The notes under the pieces were generated by a model. It saw only the letters and a program-made list of their open reading frames with translations. It searched no databases and was not told where the DNA came from. Shown here in pieces: positions 62,344-64,000 of a stretch of 64,000 bases of DNA (positions within the stretch are counted from its first letter, which is position 1; each line of letters starts with the position of its first letter). The stretch comes from Flavobacteriales bacterium (GTDB lineage: Bacteria; Bacteroidota; Bacteroidia; Flavobacteriales_F; PHOS-HE28), in contig JADJTW010000003.1 of assembly GCA_016710965.1 (NCBI GenBank), positions 255,164 through 319,163 of the forward strand. The letters run 5' to 3'. Both the position numbers and the translations under genes were made by a program.

Positions 62344-64000
62344 TCACTTTTCCTCATCGTAGCCGAAGAGCTCCTTCTTGCTGAGCTTCCGCACGGGCCC
62401 GAGCTTCTCCAGCGCCTGCATGTCCATGGCGCTCTCTTTGCCGATCACGCAGTAGGTGTACGGCTTTCCCTTTATCTCCTTGTCGAAGAAGGTCTTCAGG
62501 TCCGGCAATGTGATCTTCGGTATGCGCTCATAGTTGTACTTGCGCACGTCTTGATCGAGACCCCGCCGTTGGGCCGCGTCCCACTGCCAGTAGATGTTCT
62601 CCTTGGTGATGCGTGTACTGGCGATCACCTTCAATGCGCTCGTCTTAGCGCCTTCGAACTGGGCATCGGCAATAGGCATGTCGTTCATGAGCTTCAGCAT
62701 CGCGTCGATGGCATCGGGCAGCTTGTCGGCCTGGGTGCCGATGAACGCGCGGACATAGTGGGCGTCCTGCTTCTTCGCAGGGCTGGTGTAGCTGGCGCTC
62801 GCACCGTAGGCCAGTGCCTTCGCTTCGCGGATCTCCTGGAAGACGATGCTGCTGAGGCCGCTGCCGAAGTACTCGTTGAACAGGGAGGCGTAAGGCAGCT
62901 TCTCCACGTCGAACGGGCCGGCCTTGCTGCTGAGCACCATCTCGGTCTGCACCATGTCGTATTCGGCGAAGAGCACGCTGTTGGCGGTGGTGGGCAGCTC
63001 CGGATACTTGCGTTCAGCGGGGTAGTCCTTCAATACGGCTGGGGTCTTGTGGAGCCTGGCCATCAGCGCGGCGACCTCATCCGCACCCTTGCGGCCGTAG
63101 TAGAAGACCTTGTGCTTGTAGCCGGTGAGTGCGTGGATGCGGTCCACGAGTTCCTGTGGCTTCAGCGCGGCGAGCTGTTCGTTGCTGAGGATATCGTTGC
63201 TGGGCGAAACGGGTCCGTATTTGGCGAAGCTCACGAGGCCACCGTTCAGCAGTGCGCCCTTGTTCTTCAGCTGGTCCTGGCGGCTCTTGCGGATGTCGGC
63301 CACGAGCCCGGGCAGCGCGGTCTCGTCGGGCTGGGCGTTAGCGAGCACATGCTCCAGCAGCTCGACCCCTTTCTCCAGGTTCTTTTCCAGGCCGCTGAGG
63401 GTGACGTACGAGCGATCATCGCTGGCGAACACATCGATGTTCAGTCCGAGCTTGAACAGCTCCTTCTTCAGGTCCACCGGGCTGTACTTGTCCGTTCCGA
63501 GGTAGTTGAGATACTCGATGGCCACCTTCAGTTCGCGGTCGTGGTTGGTGCCCATGTCCGGGGATGTAGCGCAGGCTGAACAGGTCGTTGGTGGGGTTCT
63601 TCACGCAGGCGAGTTCCACGCCGCTGGTCAGTGCCTTGCGGGCTATGGCGCTCTTGAAGTCAACGAACTCCGGGGTCATCACAGCGCTTGGCGTCTTCTC
63701 CCATTCGGCGCGCCAGGAACTCTTGCCGTCGCGCTTGATGTCGATGGCGGTGATCTTGGGCTTGGTCACCTTGTGGGCATCCTTGTTCTCTCCCGTGCGC
63801 TTGAAGACGCAGACGTAATTGTTGCCGAGCCATTTGCTCGCGAAGGCCTTCACCTGTTCCTTGGTGATCTTGCCCATGCGATCGTACTGGTCCACCATGT
63901 TCTTCCAGTCCTTGCGCAGGATGAAGGCCTCGGTCATGGCCGACGCGCGCAGACTGTTGTTCTCGTTCCAGAAGCGGATCTGCTGCTGCTTGTTGTCGTT
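62344..64000 (-). CDS. M16 (insulinase/pitrilysin-like) peptidase, C-terminal part (cut by window edge, frameshifted)
   Basis: The right-hand frame is open to the edge of the window: RFWNENNSLRASAMTEAFIL, then MGKITKEQVKAFASKWLGNN. At about 63555 it changes frame and continues REFGY-like DRELKVAIEYLNYLGTDKYS, PVDLKKELFKLGLNIDVFAS and FNEYFGSGLSSIVFQEIREA, then KALAYGASASYTSP, ending ELFGYDEEK at 62344. This is the C-terminal half of a two-domain M16 metallopeptidase; the zinc-binding HxxEH would be in the part outside the window or in the first domain. The partner half, and so the catalytic capacity, cannot be judged. Confidence 0.8.

Overview
The window looks like a GC-rich member of the Bacteroidota, close to Flavobacteriales. 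The evidence is a large set of secreted proteins with SprB-type repeats and C-terminal type IX secretion (T9SS) sorting domains, a Bacteroidota-type long Lgt, a GxxExxY protein, and a deacetylase of the kind found in exopolysaccharide loci. I see no rRNA, tRNA, CRISPR array, plasmid origin or phage module.

Layout. 1-9229 (minus): five head-to-tail paralogs of a large secreted T9SS protein, 2-5 bases apart; one runs off the left edge, one has an internal deletion plus a frameshift, and one has a frameshift. 9396-12786 (plus): mtaB, lgt and an inositol-monophosphatase-like gene. 13288-18910 (plus): a compact redox operon with a beta-barrel-like protein, a small sugar-dehydrogenase subunit, a GMC flavoprotein, a ferritin-like protein and a serine hydrolase. 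18976-26541 (minus): a zinc-ribbon/adenylate-cyclase/AAA/TPR protein, an aldehyde dehydrogenase, a lipoprotein and a sodium/solute symporter. 26687-30122: a fibronectin-III surface protein, a cold-shock protein, a lipoprotein and a DUF1801 protein. 30154-30830: a GxxExxY gene flanked by repeat copies. 30844-32484: an acyl-CoA carboxylase carboxyltransferase subunit, followed by a duplicated copy of its 3-prime end. 33136-49162: small accessory genes (REP-type transposase, YdeI-like, KOW, monooxygenases, GNAT, YjdM/PhnA, DinB, aldo/keto reductase, RidA, esterase, LLM oxidoreductase) mixed with surface proteins. 49188-56876: more secreted FG-GAP and fibronectin-III proteins and one badly degraded copy. 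56955-57680: a DUF92 membrane protein. 57739-62264 (minus): an exopolysaccharide cluster with a GT2, a WcaF-like acyltransferase, two GT4 enzymes and a polysaccharide deacetylase. 62344-64000: the C-terminal part of an M16 peptidase.

Two themes cut across the gene list. First, several classes of short structured repeats sit in intercistronic gaps or have become part of coding sequence: tracts with an exact 7-base period (some folding into long hairpins), 9-base-period inverted repeats, and small GC-rich palindromes. A REP-type tyrosine transposase lies in the same window. Second, at least four proteins share an unfamiliar C-terminal module with paired dockerin-like motifs instead of the usual T9SS tail.

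Many genes right of about 32 kb carry one or more single-base frameshifts, including in ordinary conserved families, while the 9.4-19 kb and 22.3-30 kb stretches are nearly clean. Uncorrected indels in the assembly are the simplest explanation. For broken genes I give the coordinates of the whole inferred gene.
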